From positions 71,018,556-71,082,555 of the forward strand of contig CM050449.1 of assembly GCA_027563935.2 (NCBI GenBank): DNA of 64,000 bases, written 5' to 3'. The position numbers were made by a program, and so were the translations under genes. The stretch's first letter is position 1; every line of letters begins with the position of its first letter. The notes under the pieces were generated by a model. It saw only the letters and a list, made by a program, of their open reading frames with translations. It was not told where the DNA came from and did not search any database. Source of the stretch: Costus lasius (taxonomy: Eukaryota; Streptophyta; Magnoliopsida; Zingiberales; Costaceae). This document shows, one piece after another, positions 1 through 12,002 of this stretch.

Positions 1-910
1 CCTTTTTTATGGGAATTTCTTCATAATGAGATAAATCTAATGGGTTTGTTCTAACAACTAAAAAAGAATGCATATTTTTGCTAATTTCCTTTGATGAGTT
101 TGCATTATTTACTTTGGAAGAGTAAAATTACTGCCAACAGAAGGCCAATATAATAAATTAGTTTCTCCGAAGTTGCTTCATTTGTCTTTAAAATCCTCTG
201 AGAAGCATTAGTTACTTTCTTGTGTTACCAATCATTGTCTTATTTGGAACAAAAAAAGAAGAGTATGGAAATGGAACTTTACACTCTTATCAATTTACAA
301 TTTCTTTTTAGTTTGCTAGAACATTACGAGAATGTAATTCAATTCTAATTCGTCCATGGATAACTTCTTGAAACCTTGATAATTCAATTATATTATTGGA
401 ATTCTTTTCTTTTAATAATTATGTTTCTCCCTTTGCAGTAGTAGTTTTCAATTTATTTTTCTTCTATGGAATAGTTTAATAGATCTTGAACCTTGATTCA
501 GTTAAGTATGCTAATCTCCATGGGAATGGTCTATAATCTTGATTTGAGCACTATCATTTCAAGAATCCATTTTGAAATTTATCAGTTCCTTGATGTTATG
601 AAGCCTTCAGGCATGCTACAGATGGTTTTCCTGGTTCCAGAAGTGTTTTTGTGCTAACATCTTTTTTTCTATGATCTTAGTTTTAAAAGCCTGCTGAGGT
701 TATTTGTGTTTTGAGCTGAGGTGTATTTTGCTCCAATTATGAATCCTTCACGCAAGAGGTGTATTTTGCTCCTACAGATTGTTTTCCTGGTTCCAGAAGT
801 GTTTTTGTGCTAACATCTTTTTTCTATGACCATAGTTTTAAAAGCCTGCTGAGGTTGTTTGTGATTTATGCTGCTTACAAAATTCTTATATGTTGTGTTT
901 GATTATCCAG
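1..910 (+). other. Intron of the DUF946 gene (5' part outside window)
   Basis: This AT-rich stretch has no open frame that matches the downstream protein. It ends in a good 3' splice site, a T-rich run followed by TTATCCAG at 903-910. Members of the family start with a short first exon of roughly 35-50 residues; none is visible here, so that exon probably lies left of the window. A 92-bp block in the intron is duplicated (616-708 and 772-863). That the intron spans the whole stretch is inferred. Confidence 0.6.
616..863 (+). repeat. Direct duplication of about 92 bp inside the intron
   Basis: Positions 616-708 and 772-863 carry the same sequence with a few mismatches, from CTACAGAT through TTCCTGGTTCCAGAAG to the shared GCCTGCTGAGGTT end. 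A shorter motif, GAGGTGTATTTTGCTCC, is also repeated at about 719 and 757 in the spacer. The second copy ends shortly before the splice acceptor of the last exon. Confidence 0.85.
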
Positions 911-2493
911 GAGGAGGATTTGCAAAAGGAAACATTTGCATTGGAGAACTGGAGGTTGTAAAAGTTACCAAGTTCCAGAGCATTTGGAGTTGCCCTTCTT
1001 CAAAGCGTAAGGGTAAAGGAGCTATTTTCTACAAACCATCAGGAGTACCAGATGGATTTTTCAGCCTAGGACATTACGGTCAATTATGTGATGAACCTTT
1101 ACATGGCTTTGTTCTTGTGGCAAGGGAAAGTCCTGCTTTCCAATCAGTATCCAGTCTACCAGCTCTTCAAAAGCCACAGGATTATACACTTATTTGGAGT
1201 TCAGATAACTTGTCAGATGGACCTCATGATGATTGTGTTTGCTTCTGGCTTCCACTGCCACCCGTGGGGTATCGAGCGTTAGGTTACTTGGTTACCAACA
1301 GACCCAACAAACCCTCCCTTGAAGAAGTTAGATGTGTTCGGTGTGATCTTACTGATGCATGTGAGGCTTATGAATTGATGATTGATATGGAAAAAATATT
1401 TCCAGAGAATCCCTGCCAAGTTTGGAAGATAAGACCATCTTCTCGGGGAATGTTGGGAACAGGTATTTCTGTAGGGACATTCTGCTGCAACATTGATTTG
1501 AGCCCCGAAGGAATGTTAAGCGTTGGTTGTTTAAAGAACTTTGATTCTTCTCTTATAGCAATGCCAAATTTAGAACAGATCCATGCTCTCATCCAGCACT
1601 ATGGTCCTAGGCTTATGTTTCATCCAAAAGAAGCTTATTTGCCTTCATCAGTGTCGTGTTTGTTTGAGAATGGTGCTTCTTTGTATAAGAAAGGGGTCAA
1701 GTTTGGTGAAGTTATAGCTGCAGATGGTTCAAACCTCCCTTTGGGTGAAAAAAATGATGGTGAGTACTGGATAGATCTTCCTGATGATGATAAGAATGGT
1801 CTTACCAAGAAAGGGAACATGGACAGTGCAAGACTTTATGTACATGTCAAGCCGGCACTTGGAGGCTCATTCACTGATATAGCTATGTGGATATTCTGCC
1901 CCTTCAATGGCCCAGCCACTATCAAGGTTGGGATGGCTAACTTCGCACTCAGCAGAATTGGGCAGCATGTTGGCGATTGGGAGCATTATACACTTCGAAT
2001 TAGCAACTTTACCGGTGAACTATGGAGCATATATTTCTCTCAGCACAGCGGAGGCCAGTGGATCGATGCTGGTGGATTGGAGTTCTATGAAGGTAATAAG
2101 GCAATTGTGTATTCCTCAAAGAGCGGGCATGCGAGCTTCCCTCACCCTGGAAACTATCTCCAAGGTTCAGAAAAGTTGGGAGTTGGTGTGAGGAATGATA
2201 CTGCTCCCAGTAAGCATTTTGTTGATTCTAGCATTAAGTATGAAATTGTTTCAGCGGAGTACTTGGGAAATTCTGTGAAAGAACCATTTTGGCTGCAGTA
2301 CATGCGAGAATGGGGCCCGACTATAACCTATAATTCCAGGTCTGAGTTGGATAAAATCCTCAGACTTTTACCATTCACTTTAAGGAACACGGTGGAGAAT
2401 ATATTTGATAGTCTTCCAATGGAATTATCTGGAGAGGAAGGACCAACAGGGCCCAAGGAAAAAAATAATTGGGTAGGCGATGAAAGATGGTAA
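911..2493 (+). CDS. DUF946 / Vps62-like plant protein, last exon
   Basis: This exon encodes about 527 residues of a plant protein of the DUF946 family, annotated elsewhere as 'vacuolar protein sorting-associated protein 62'-like; its biochemical role is not established. The open frame can be read from an ATG at 868, but a splice acceptor ends at 910 and the family motif GGGFAKG starts right after it, so I place the exon start at 911, in split-codon phase. Family blocks follow in order: IGELEVVKVTKFQSIW near the N-terminus, PHDDCVCFWLPLPPVGYRALG, IQHYGPRLMFHPKEAYLPSS, HVGDWEHYTLRISNFTGELW, then SGHASFPHPGNYLQG and WGPTITYN near the C-terminus. The stop is TAA at 2491-2493. No break is seen. 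No signal peptide or membrane segment is obvious in this exon. It is the only convincing host gene in the window. Confidence 0.87.
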
Positions 2494-2790
2494 GAGGCCG
2501 ATTTCTGGAGCTCTGCACTTGTTATTTGAGGCTTGTTTGCTGCATCAAATGAGAATGTGGTGCAACCTGGCATTCATTATCACTTTCTTTTGTATATAAG
2601 TGTATGAAGCTCACCATTTTATGGTAATTATAGTTAACAATGGTGGGGTAATGGGATTGAATCAGCGGTTTCAAGATCATGCCGGGTTTACCTGTTCAAG
2701 TCTATCCTGAAAAGCTTGTTTCAGTGTGTATTGACTGAACTTGTAAGAAAGGAAAGCACTTTCAACAATAAATGCAACTTCTTCAATGTA
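2494..2790 (+). terminator. 3' UTR with poly(A) signal of the DUF946 gene
   Basis: The stretch after the stop is non-coding and AT-rich. A canonical AATAAA lies at 2767-2772, about 275 bases after the stop, at a normal plant 3' UTR distance. The cleavage site itself cannot be fixed by eye. Confidence 0.5.
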
Positions 2791-4879
2791 ATATATCTGA
2801 CGTGCAACCTCCTAATTCAGTTTTATTTTCATTTTGGTTCTATTTAATGTAATGGATATGAATTTTATTTTTTTTATAAGATAAATGATGAGGATGAAAT
2901 CGTATTATCAACCAGAAAATTTTACTAGCTGCGTTAATTGGCGCCTTTAATATTTTATGTAATTTCTCAAGAATGTAGCATAGGCAACAGAAGATACTAG
3001 CGAATTTTCATCATTATAATATGATGTTTTATTTTATTTTTACTTTTCTTTTTAAGAGAATATGTCTAAGATTTTGAATATGTTTTTCTTTGAGAATATA
3101 ATTGATGAAGGAAGGATTTGATCTGAATATCCTATTGTTAATAATGAAAACTTACTAATTGAGTTAATTTGTGACCTCTATACTTTATAGTCTTAAGAAC
3201 GCGGTGAGATGACTGAGGATATTTAATGACCTTGTAATAGTATATTATAATTCATGAATTTATTTTTAATCATTCTAAAATAATATCTAAGATTAAAAAT
3301 CAGTGAGGTTAAAATTGAGCGATACTATTTAAGAAATAAGTCGTGAGTGTGCAGGAATAAATTCGGTAAACACTAACTTTTGAATAAGTCACAATTAAAT
3401 TCATTTTGTTCTTAAAGCGAATTATATCAAGACATCACGCCCAAGAACCCAGCCAAACTTAGTTGAGCATCAAAGAAAAAAAATAATTTAATACAAACTT
3501 AAAATTTTAAGTACAACACTCTAACTTAAAATAAAATATTTTATTTATTAAAATAATATAAATATTTTATCACAGTTTTAAGATGAACCAAACCCAACTC
3601 TAAAAAAATATTCATCAGAAATTTATAAACCACGCTCTCAAACTTAACTATCCAAAATGTAATTAAATTAACTAAAATAATAATACGTCATAAAAACATC
3701 AGGAAAGGAAATATTTAGTGGACAACCTCCATGGTCACTTAAAGACTCTATCTCAACTTGGGGCTGACATATACCTATCTATTCTACCCTTCCGAGAAAC
3801 TATCTCTTTACCTGGAAAAAAAACCAAAGAAATTAACAAGCATACTAAGTAAAAATCAACATGATGTTATATGCTCAATAATAAAATAATTATATGGAAC
3901 TGAAATTATATTATATGCTGATATCAACAAACAAAGGAATAAAATGTTATATGTGTCATTCCCATGTAAATCATTAAGCTTGACTAACAATCTCAAACAT
4001 GAGCTACACTCCTTTTTAGAGTGTTTCCACTACCAGCTCATATAGTAGAACAACTGCTTTAAGCTGCTCGATAGTATTGCGTCCAACACCTGACAACTAT
4101 ATAATTGTCCAAGGACAACTGACGATTATCCTAATCGGCAACTATATAATTTGATATAATAAAAAACTATATTACACACATAGGCCACTAGTGATAAATC
4201 ACCAAATCAAAGGTCATATGCATATTAGGACATATTAATTGTATTGTATCTGATATTATTTGCATAATCAATAATTACTCAAAAAATTTCAATAGAAATA
4301 TCAGAAACATCTATAAGTCAATCTCAATGCATCGGTGATAATTATGCAATAATAAATCAAAATATACATAAATAAATAAGTACCAAAATCAATTGAAATT
4401 AAAAACAATTCTAATGAAAGATTCATAAAGATAAGGTATTCATGTCTATTTACTTAACATTATAACAAAGAGTAGGGATGGATTCGCTAACCTCAAATAA
4501 CTCCTTTTATTTCACAAACTATAAATTAAATTTAAACATATGTCATCTTCATGTATCAAGTATCATATGATCTATAATCATGCTCTTAATTCCTAATTTA
4601 TATTTAAAACAAATTCGAAATAGTTTTCCCTAATTATAATTATTTTTTAAAAAAAAATATAATTGTATTCTTACCGAAATAAGATCCACCGGTATTGGTT
4701 AATCCTAACCAGATTCTAAAATCCCCAAAGATAACCCTAATTACAAATTATGCCCAAAAAATAGCTTTTTACTAACTTTTTCTCTAAGATTATAGATGTA
4801 AGCATTACCAACTCTCATTTGCAAGGGAAGAGGGGAAGGTCCTCGGAAGAGATGGCATCTGTCCTAATCAACTTAAGGC
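2791..4879. other. AT-rich intergenic DNA, no gene seen
   Basis: There is no open frame with recognisable protein similarity on either strand. The base composition is strongly AT-rich with many short A and T runs. I see no LTR ends, terminal inverted repeats or RNA gene here. Old unrecognisable transposon debris is possible. Confidence 0.6.
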
Positions 4880-5444
4880 TAGGGGTGTGCAAAAAAACCG
4901 GCCGAACCGTTGAACCGCGGTTAACCGGTCAAACCGAACCGATCTGGCGGTTAACCGAACCGACGGTTCTTTGATCGGTCGGTTTTTTCCCAGATATAAC
5001 GGTTCACGGTTCGGGAACGGTTCGGGACTTCGCCGAACCGTGGTTAACCGAACCGAACCGTACATATAATATTTATATATATAATATTTATTTATATATA
5101 TAAATAAATATTTTATATAAAAATCAAACCGGTTAACCATCGATACCAACGGTTAACCGTCGAAAACTAACACTTAACCGTAGAAAATCAACGGTTAACC
5201 GTCGTAAACTAACGGTTAACCGAGAATATTTATATTTTTTTATCTTAAATTATTATATAATTTTAAATATTTTTTTAAAAAATAAATAATACGGTTAACC
5301 GTCGGTTTTCGGTTAACCGAACCGAAAAATCGGTTAACCGGGTCAACGGTTCGGGAACGGTTTTCAAATTCCCTGAACCGTTCGGTTCGGTTCGGGACGA
5401 AAAATTACTGCAAGGTTCGGTTAACCGAACCGTGCACACCCCTA
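4880..5444. mobile_element. Non-autonomous hAT element (MITE), 565 bp
   Basis: The element starts TAGGGGTGTGCA at 4880 and ends with its exact reverse complement, TGCACACCCCTA, at 5433-5444. It is flanked by CTTAAGGC (4872-4879) and CTTAGGGC (5445-5452), an 8-bp target duplication with one mismatch. Eight-base duplications and a TAGGGGTG-type end are hallmarks of plant hAT transposons. No transposase is encoded. The interior is packed with GGTTAACCG and CGGTTCGGTT motifs in both orientations around an AT-rich core (about 5060-5130 and 5225-5290), so the single strand could fold into a long hairpin. Reading frames through it are by-products of the repeats. Confidence 0.88.
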
Positions 5445-5452
5445 CTTAGGGC

Positions 5453-6900
5453 TTCATAAATTCAAAATTGTGACTCTTTCAATTTTTGATAAATTGTCAA
5501 CCATAAATAAAATTGAAATTTATTTTCTTTAAGATCGACTTAGGGCTTCTGCCCTAATCGCGTCGATCCATTTTCCTCCATGAAAAATCAGAGTCGTCTT
5601 TCATTATTCTTTAGCGACGGAAGGGAGCATCCGCCTTCAAGGAATTGGAGGATTTTTCAGGTGGCGCTCAAACAGCTGCTGGCGAAGGCAGACGAGGGCG
5701 GCGGATGTTGCTTCCTTCCTCTTCGCTTCCGGAGACATCGGCTCCTTGCAAGATATCACACGAAAAATTTAGGGCTTTGCCCTAACTCGTTGTCCTTTGT
5801 TGTCGTTGACGAATTGCTGAGGCTTCAAGTGGCGTCCTGGCGGCTTTGTTTCGGTGATGTCAAAGTCGACGTGCGTGTGGATTACAATTGCCGGCAAAGT
5901 CGATTGTGGGCAATTTCGGCTATGCATTAAGATCCCGCTGGTGGCCTCTGCGACATGGGTCGCGTGCGGCATTTAGGGCACGACGTGAGCAGGTCTCGTT
6001 GAGACGAGGGCTAGCAGGTGAAAGCTAATTTGGGTCATATTCAGGTTTCGGGTCGAATCTAGGTTTCGGGTTGTGCTACGTCTGGGTCAGGCCTGTTGTT
6101 TGGGTCTAGTGGCTGTGCTCACCCCACTGGGTCTAGTCTAGGCCAAAGGCCTGAGCCGCTCTCTATTTCTACGATGCGTCTTCTACTATGCACAGAAGCA
6201 TGTTTGCTGTGTTATGGGCAGAAGCAGGCTGCTGTGCTTGTTTTGTTGTCTAGGCCTAGTTTTGTTGTCTAGGCCTAGTTTGGGGCAAGTCATCTGGGCT
6301 AAGTTTTTCTTCTGCATGCAAAAGCAGTAAAGTGTTGTTTGGCATGCTGTACTTTGCAGCGGATGTCTACTATAAATTTTTATAAAATCTAAGAAAAATA
6401 ATTTTTTAATAAATTCAAATAATGGCATAATTATTTTTATTATTATTTAAATAATAAAAAGTCTAACATAATGAAATTTATTAATTAAAATAATATAACT
6501 ATCAAAGTAGCACATTGTGTAGGTTAATTTATTTTATATTGTTAGGATGATGTGTATGTAATTCATGCGGGTATTAATCGATCCAAAGGAATGTTGATAG
6601 TTGGCAGAATTATATGCATACATGTGGTAATAACATATGATGATTATTTGGTTTTCTTATCAGCCTTAAGTTGGTCTAAAGAAAGGCTTAGTGTTAGATG
6701 AGACTTATTATCAATGTTTGATTACTACAATGAGAGTACCACTTACAAGTTACTATTTCTGTCCAAAGATGAAATATTAACGTTGTGCTAGGTATCTTAT
6801 TGTGTACCCATCATTGTTTGAATTTATTATTAGTTATTACTTGAATTTTAATTTAAGTATGGTTTGGAACTAATGTGAGTTTATTTAGCTATAAAGTATG
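5453..6900. other. Unassigned intergenic DNA with a GC-richer island
   Basis: About 5550-6180 is richer in GC than its surroundings and holds a 116-codon frame at 5580-5930 (+) with no similarity I recognise. The phrase TTAGGGC recurs at about 5539, 5769 and 5973. A 21-bp unit containing TTTTGTTGTCTAGGCCTAG is tandemly repeated twice at about 6238-6280. Past 6380 the sequence is AT-rich. It may be leader or LTR debris of the Copia element that follows, but no LTR match to 11245-11582 was found. Confidence 0.45.
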
Positions 6901-6949
6901 CTTCCAGCATTACTGCTAATATTAACTCTATTCCAATGCTTAATGACAC

Positions 6950-7600
6950 ATATTTTAAAAAGCATGGCAAGAGAACATTGTCATTATTCTAAGAGTCATG
7001 AATCTAGACCTTGCACTCAGGGTAGAACATCCTACTGGTCATACCACTACAAGTTCCTCTTATGATAAGAGGGAGTTAGAAAGATGGGACCGTTCAAATT
7101 GCATGAGTCTCATTATCATAAAGCGTGTCATACTAGAAGCATTCAGAGGCACACTACTAACAAACATTATTTCTCTAAGGCATAATAGTAAAAAAAATAT
7201 AAGTGAGTACATTTTGAAAATGTCTCATCTTGCTTCAAAGTTAAAAGCACTTAAGCTAGAGTTGTCTATAGACTTGCTTGTGCATTTGTTTCTCATATCT
7301 CTTCCTATACAATTCAATCATTTTAAAGTCAGTTATAACTGGTAAAAGGAGAAATAAACTCTTAATGAGTTAATTTCTCATTATGTGCGAGAGGAAGAGA
7401 GATTAAATTAAGATAAGTCAGTGAGTGCTCATTTGACCTCTGCCTTAAAACCTATCAATTGGAAAAAGAATAAAATAAAAAGCTACACTAAGTACACCAC
7501 AAAAGAAATAAAAGAAGGAACAGACTCAGGCATTCACCCGTTACTTCTGCAAAAGTGGTGGACATACCAAAAAGGACTGTACTAAGTATCATGCTTAGTG
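6950..7600 (+). pseudogene. Copia Gag remnant with defective zinc knuckle
   Basis: The frame at 6998-7345 resembles the capsid-like part of plant Copia Gag (MNLDLALRVEHP near its start, then a leucine-rich LASKLKALKLELS stretch). After stops, a zinc-knuckle remnant is readable at about 7545-7580 as C-KSGGHTKKDC; the first cysteine of the CX2CX4HX4C pattern is replaced. The protein is not translatable as one piece. The protease region that should follow (7600-8090) is only weakly recognisable. Confidence 0.65.
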
Positions 7601-8089
7601 TGCATAAAGAAATGTACACTTCTCACTTTAGTTTGTTATAAAGTTAATGTAGTTGATGTACCTAGACACACATGGTGGGTAGATTCGGTTGTTACTACTC
7701 ACATAAGTGTCTAGTAGAGTTACCTGAATTGTTGAAAGCCAATTGATGCTGAAAGATTCATCTATATGGGCAATAGTAAAATAGTTGAAGTTCAGGTAAT
7801 AGACATGTTTAGGTTATTTTGTAAGACTGGTCACTATTTAGATTTGAATGAGACATTTATATTTTTGTCTTTTACACTAAATTTAGTTTCTATTCCTATT
7901 TTAGACAAATCAGTATATTATTGTTCATTTGGGAAAAGTAAAATTATATTCTCTAGAGATTCAAATCTTATTGGTACTAGTCTATTAAGTCCTTTTAATA
8001 ACCTTTACATGCTAGATATAATTGCTTCATTTAATAAAACCACGCATATATGTGGTACAAAGTGAAAATTAACAAATGAGAATTCTTCA

Positions 8090-8800
8090 TATATATGACA
8101 TACAAGATTAGGTCATATCTCCAAACGGAGAATGGAAGGACTTGTGTTTGATGGAATTCTTGAGCCCCTTGATTTTAAAGATTTTGAAATTTGTATTAAT
8201 TGTATAAAGGGGAAACAAACAAGCATAAAAAAGAAATTGGGAGCCAATAGAACTTCAGACGTCTTAGAATTAATTTATACAGATATCTGTGGTCCATTCC
8301 CTTTGGCTTCCTAGAATGGTCAAAGATATTTTATTACATTCATAGACAATTACTCAAGATATGACCACCTCTATCTTATTCATGAGAACTCAGAGGCTTT
8401 GGAGTTGATTAAAAGTTTTAATACTGAGGTCGAGAATCAACTTGGCAAGTCTACTAAGAGCGTCAGATCTGATCGTGGTGTTGAGTACTGTGGTAGATAT
8501 GATATATCAGGAGAACAACATCCAGGTCTATTTGCTAAATTCCTAGATGAGTGTGGTATTGTCCCTCAGTACACCATGTCTGACTCACTGTGCATGAATG
8601 GAGTTGCTGAGAGACGAAACAGAACACTCAAAGATATGGTAAGAAGTATGATAAGTTATTCTTCCTTACCATAATCTCTCTGGGGAGAGCCATTAAAGAC
8701 TGTAGTTTACATCCTTAACAGAGTTCCAATTAAAGCAACTAATAAAACCCCTTATGAGCTATGGATAGGTAAGAAACATAGCTCAAAGCATTTGCACACT
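8090..8800 (+). pseudogene. Copia integrase remnant
   Basis: The frames at 8132-8314 and 8399-8674 read as a Copia integrase: a CINCIKGK zinc-binding half, then YTDICGPFP with the first catalytic Asp, SDRGVEYCGRYD with the second, and NGVAERRNRTLKDMVRSM with the catalytic Glu. An in-frame TAG (about 8312) splits the domain and another stop follows SYSSLP at 8672-8674. Downstream PYELWIGKKH text continues in the family pattern. Confidence 0.78.
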
Positions 8801-9199
8801 TGGGGTTGTCCAACTGAAGCAAGGCCTTACAAACCAAATGAAAGAAAATTGGACTCCATAACTATTAGTTATTATTTTATTGATTATGCTGAAAGGTTTA
8901 GGGGTTATAAGTTTTATAGTCCTACTAATAAATTTATCTTTGAGATGAGGATTGTTGAATTCTTTGAGGATGATGTGCTTGGGAGGGAAAATAATGAAAT
9001 TAAAGACTTTGTCTTTGAAGAGGAATTTATTACTCTTCCCTTGATCACTAGTGAGAATGATCAAATTTTAGTTCATGATATTTAGGTTTCAATTTATGAG
9101 ATTTCTCAACCAATGAATTCAGATGAACCTCTTGACTTAAATCAATAAGTTATTACAGAAGAACAAACTCATCATGCTCAAGAAGAAATTCCATTAAGG

Positions 9200-10740
9200 A
9201 GATCCAGTAGAGAAAGGAAAAGTGTGATTCCATATGATTATGCCGTATTTCACTATGAACATCATATTGGAATGGTGGAGGATGATCCAATCAACTTCTA
9301 CCATGCCATAGAATGTTTTAACTCTCAAAAGTGGATTGAAGCCGTGAATGAGGAGTTAAAGTCTATGCTTGATAATAACGTTTGGGATCTTGAATCACTA
9401 CCTAAAGGTGTGAAACCCATTGGTTGTAAATAGATATTTAAAACCAAGAGGGATTCATAAAGTAGTATTGAGAGATATAAGACGCGTCTGGTTGCAAAAG
9501 GCTTTAATCAAAAGGAAGGCATTGACTATAAAGAGACTTTATCTCCGGTATCATTGAAAGACTCTTTTAGGATTATAATAGTTTTAGTGGCTCATTTTGA
9601 TATTGAGCTACATCAGATGGATGTAAAGACCGTGTTTCTCAATGGAGACATTGAGGAAATAATATATATGGTGCAAGTAGAAGGTTTTGTATCAAAAGAT
9701 TCAGAACAACTGGTTTGCAAACTAAAGAAATCTATCTATGGACTTAAGCACGCTTCTCGTCAGAGGTATTATAAATTTCAGCAAGTCGTCATCTCCTTTG
9801 GTTTTGCAATGAATGTAGTAGATGATTGTATATACCACAAGTTCAATGGGAGTAAATGTATTTTTCTAGTTTTATATGTCGATTACTTATTGCTTGCCAT
9901 TATTGATATAGGCTTATTGCACGAAACCAAGAGATTTCTATCAAAAAAATTTGTGACGAAAGAGCTTGGGGACACCACTTTTGTATTAGGTATAAACATA
10001 CACCCAGATCGTTCTTGTGGTATACTTGGATTATCACAAAAGAGCTATATCGAAAGGTTTATTAAAAAGATATAGCATGCATGATTATAAACTAGGAGAT
10101 ACTCTTGTTGCTAAGGGAGACAAATTTAGTATCAAACAATGCCCCAAGAATAATTTTGAAACTAAGAAAATGCAGAAGATTCTTTATGCATCTACTGTGG
10201 GGAGTCTGATGTATGCTCAGGTATGTACGTGTTTGGTTATTGCATATATTGTTGGGATGCTTGGTAGATATTTAAGCAACCCAGAAATGGAGCATTAGAT
10301 AGTAGTAAAAAGACTTCTACGATATTTACAGAAAATTAAAGATCATATGCTCACATACAGAAAATCAGATCAGCTAGAGATCATTGGGTATTTTGATTTT
10401 GATTTTGTTGGATGCCAAGATAGTTGCAGATCTACTTCGGGCTACATCTTCCTACTGGCTAGAGGTGCTATTTTGTGGAAAAGTGCTAAGCTCACACTTA
10501 TAGCTTCTTCTACCTTGATAGCTGAATTTGTAGCATGTTATGAGGCATCCTACCATGGGATATGGCTTCGAAATTTTATCACATGACTACGCATTCGGGA
10601 TACTATTGAAAGACCATTAAAGTTATTATGTGACAATAAACCTGCAGTATTATATTCCTCCAATAACAGGAGTTTGTCAAAGTCTAAGCACATTGACATT
10701 AAGTTCCTAGTTGTTAAAGAAAAAATTTAGAGTGGTCAGA
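9200..10740 (+). pseudogene. Copia reverse transcriptase and RNase H remnant
   Basis: Frames at 9224-9433 and 9554-10075 encode RT blocks, including MDVKTVFLNGDIEEIIYMVQ and LKKSIYGLKHASRQRYYKF. The active-site motif reads LYVDYLL, so the second Asp of YVDD is a Tyr. Frames at 10017-10298 and 10347-10586 carry the connection domain and RNase H (FDFDFVGCQDSCRSTSGYIF and SSTLIAEFVACYEASYHGIW). Several stops and frameshifts lie between the pieces, and the CDNKPA block near 10630 is intact. The enzyme cannot be functional. Confidence 0.8.
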
Positions 10741-11244
10741 TATCTATATAACACATTAGTACAAGCTCCATGATTGTGGATCCACTTATTAAAGGTTTAC
10801 CACCCAAGGTCTTTTATGAGCATACCGCTCATATGTGTGTTTTATCACTTAGCGATATATCAGTTTAGTGGGAGTTTGTATTTGGATTATATTGTGTACA
10901 CATTAAAGAATAAAGTTTTTCAGTTTCACACTGAACATAAGTTTTTGGTTTGATCTCATAAGGAATAAAGTTGGACCAGTTGAAAATAGGCATGTTGTGA
11001 TCACATTACATGAAATTTCCATGTTATACATCTATACATGATCTATGTCATTGATTGTATTGACATACGTAACCATTGTTCAGGCTAATCACATTACTTA
11101 TTGTGATGAAGGCCGCTTTGATCCTATGTTAATATATTCATGGACTAGATTGATAGAGATAATATCAAATAAAAGATAGCATTAAAGAGCTCATTAAGGT
11201 ATACAATTATATTAGGTTATATATATATGGCCCAAGTGGTAGAT
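10741..11244 (+). other. Non-coding 3' tail of the old Copia element
   Basis: This stretch lies between the RNase H remnant and the 3' LTR. It has no long frame. It ends in GGCCCAAGTGGTAGAT, the polypurine-like primer site next to the TGTTAAAA LTR start. Confidence 0.55.
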
Positions 11245-11582
11245 TGTTAAAATAATTAATGTGGACCGCATGCATATTAAAATAATTATATATGGCTATC
11301 TTAAATTTTTAGCCATTCTAAAGTGATTGATTAAGAAATTAATTATTATGGTTAAATGATCTCAATTGTATGGAATATTATTATGTGTACAGACTTAGAT
11401 ATAATTTCTATTTTTGTGATGGGTTAGAAATAGAAGAAATAATAAATTTAGTCATAGTCCCCATCAGTTAGACTTTGGCGACAATTTTATTTCTGAGTCT
11501 GAGAAACACAAAGTCTATGGAAGACCATGACATGTTTCTTTTCTCAACTCTAGTTTTCCTATGGATTCTTCAGGTACACTAT
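11245..11582 (+). repeat. Truncated 3' LTR of the old Copia element
   Basis: It begins TGTTAAAATAATTAATG directly after the polypurine-like tract and runs until the Gypsy LTR starts at 11583. No closing CA end is found, which fits interruption by the Gypsy insertion. There is no second copy in the window to confirm its length. Confidence 0.55.
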
Positions 11583-12002
11583 TGTAGTCCGCAAGTGCAT
11601 GGATACTCGAAGTAATCTTTAAGATATTGAACCACAGAGACCTCGTTGTTAAGTACCGACGAATTGAATTCTCACTAGATAACGAATCGATGATGCTGAA
11701 ATAAATGGTAGAACGGTATACGAAAAATCAGAGAGAAAGACTTCGGACTAGGGGTTCATCCACCTTAATATTTATGACTAGATATAATTAAATGTTCATC
11801 AAACTAATTTCGTTATGATAAAGATATAGCTTACATAGTAAAGAAATTAACTCGCTCTCGCGTAGTCAATTTACAAAGAACAATCCTTACTTTCGTGCAA
11901 GATCTATTCAATATTTAATATAAGTAAACTTCGACAAAGAGATTAAGAATCACTCTCGTGCATTCCATGTCAATTCCAAGATCTCAAACAAAACTAAGTA
12001 TT
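11583..12002 (-). repeat. Gypsy LTR 1, distal part (LTR 3' end)
   Basis: On the minus strand this is the last 420 bp of the LTR, ending ACTACA at 11583. It matches 25733-26152 and 31515-31934 closely. The LTR is split here by the Copia insertion at 12003; GTATT at 11998-12002 is the left target duplication. Confidence 0.88.
11998..12002. repeat. Target-site duplication GTATT, left copy
   Basis: GTATT here and at 21128-21132 flank the Copia element. The uninterrupted site is seen in LTR 2 at about 26152, where AAGTATTCTCATACC is continuous. Confidence 0.95.

Larger units (their letters stand above)
6900..11582 (+). mobile_element. Old degenerate Copia retrotransposon (plus strand)
   Basis: Gag, integrase, reverse transcriptase and RNase H remnants occur in Copia order on the plus strand, broken by many stops and frameshifts. 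The 3' end holds a non-coding tail and a polypurine-like stretch (CCAAGTGGTAGAT, 11232-11244) followed by a TGTTAAAATAAT LTR start at 11245. That 3' LTR is cut at 11582 by the Gypsy array. No matching 5' LTR or primer-binding site is visible upstream, so the 5' end is lost or unrecognisable. It is the oldest retrotransposon layer here, since other elements are nested into it. Confidence 0.8.

Noticed and set aside
4868..5149. Minus-strand frame crossing the MITE end
   Set aside because: Its sequence is a by-product of the GGTTAACCG repeats.
5100..5300. Telomere or satellite array
   Set aside because: The repeated GGTTAACCG units have irregular spacing and both orientations, and lie inside defined terminal inverted repeats.
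5580..5930. 116-codon plus-strand frame in a GC-richer island
   Set aside because: It has no recognisable domain, no splice or poly(A) context, and lies next to transposon debris. I describe it as part of the unassigned stretch and not as a gene.
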